A DNA stretch of 5,605 nt, taken from Deltaproteobacteria bacterium (GTDB taxonomy: Bacteria > Desulfobacterota > Anaeroferrophillalia > Anaeroferrophillales > Tharpellaceae). The translations under genes and the position numbers were made by a program. Below are positions 5,570 to 5,605 of this stretch, piece by piece. The DNA is taken from the NCBI GenBank assembly GCA_030633185.1, contig DAOVTG010000171.1:1-5605 (forward strand). Direction: 5' to 3'. The notes under the pieces are model-generated. The model was not told the DNA's origin, ran no database searches, and saw only the letters and a program-made list of their open reading frames with translations. Positions within the stretch are counted from its first letter, which is position 1. Each line of letters opens with the position of its first letter.

Positions 5570-5605
5570 ACTTTGCTTCGCCCTCTTGAATGGGGTAAAA
5601 GCTTT
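5570..5605. repeat. Element 2, copy B (cut by window end)
   Basis: ACTTTGCTTCGCCCTC (5570-5585) is identical to the arm at 141-156, and the following TTGAATGGGGTAAAAGCTTT keeps the GGGGT-AAAGCT inner motif seen at 163-173. The rest of the element would lie beyond the window. Confidence 0.75.

Noticed and set aside
1..5605. CRISPR array or other regularly spaced repeat array.
   Set aside because: Repeats are few, dispersed and of MITE or palindrome type; there is no regular repeat-spacer pattern and no cas-like gene.

Overview
The window looks like a piece of a bacterial chromosome with moderate GC, dense genes and abundant small non-coding repeats. I guess Desulfobacterota (the former Deltaproteobacteria) or a close relative. 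The reasons are an EF-G paralogue outside the usual str operon, 'GCGTCTTTGCG/AGGCACAAAG'-type intergenic repeats, and a 153-bp mobile element with TGATG...CGTAAAAAGT ends. This assignment is an impression from the sequence style and has not been searched.

Layout. Positions 1-345 are non-coding and hold two abutting MITE-like elements (element 1 copy A, then element 2 copy A), followed by a short leader with a hairpin over the ribosome-binding site. Three plus-strand genes follow: an elongation factor G paralogue (346-2379), a bifunctional chorismate mutase/prephenate dehydrogenase TyrA (2454-3620) and a YaiI/YqxD (DUF188) protein (3630-4097). The last two lie 9 bp apart and are very probably co-transcribed. 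Positions 4098-4437 are a convergent intergenic region with a long imperfect palindrome (4191-4253) and element 1 copy B (4299-4451). On the minus strand, a 4HBT-type acyl-CoA thioesterase (5504-5094) and a class II, FucA-like aldolase (5097-4438) overlap by ATGA and form a translationally coupled pair. The window ends in a partial copy of element 2 just upstream of the thioesterase.

The genes are mostly housekeeping or ordinary metabolism: translation, tyrosine biosynthesis, and sugar-phosphate or acyl-thioester chemistry. I see no defence system, CRISPR array or biosynthetic cluster. The interesting biology is in the small repeats. (i) Element 1 is present twice at about 92% identity and has a 15-bp stem with a compensatory base-pair change. 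(ii) Copy B inserted into the last codons of the aldolase gene and now supplies its stop codon. Removing the element plus one copy of the duplicated target restores an in-frame stop two codons after the insertion point. (iii) Element 2 arms sit upstream of both outward-reading transcription units with the same 16-mer/15-nt/10-mer architecture. (iv) The EF-G has lost the usual domain IV tip sequences, which suggests a specialised paralogue rather than the main translocase.
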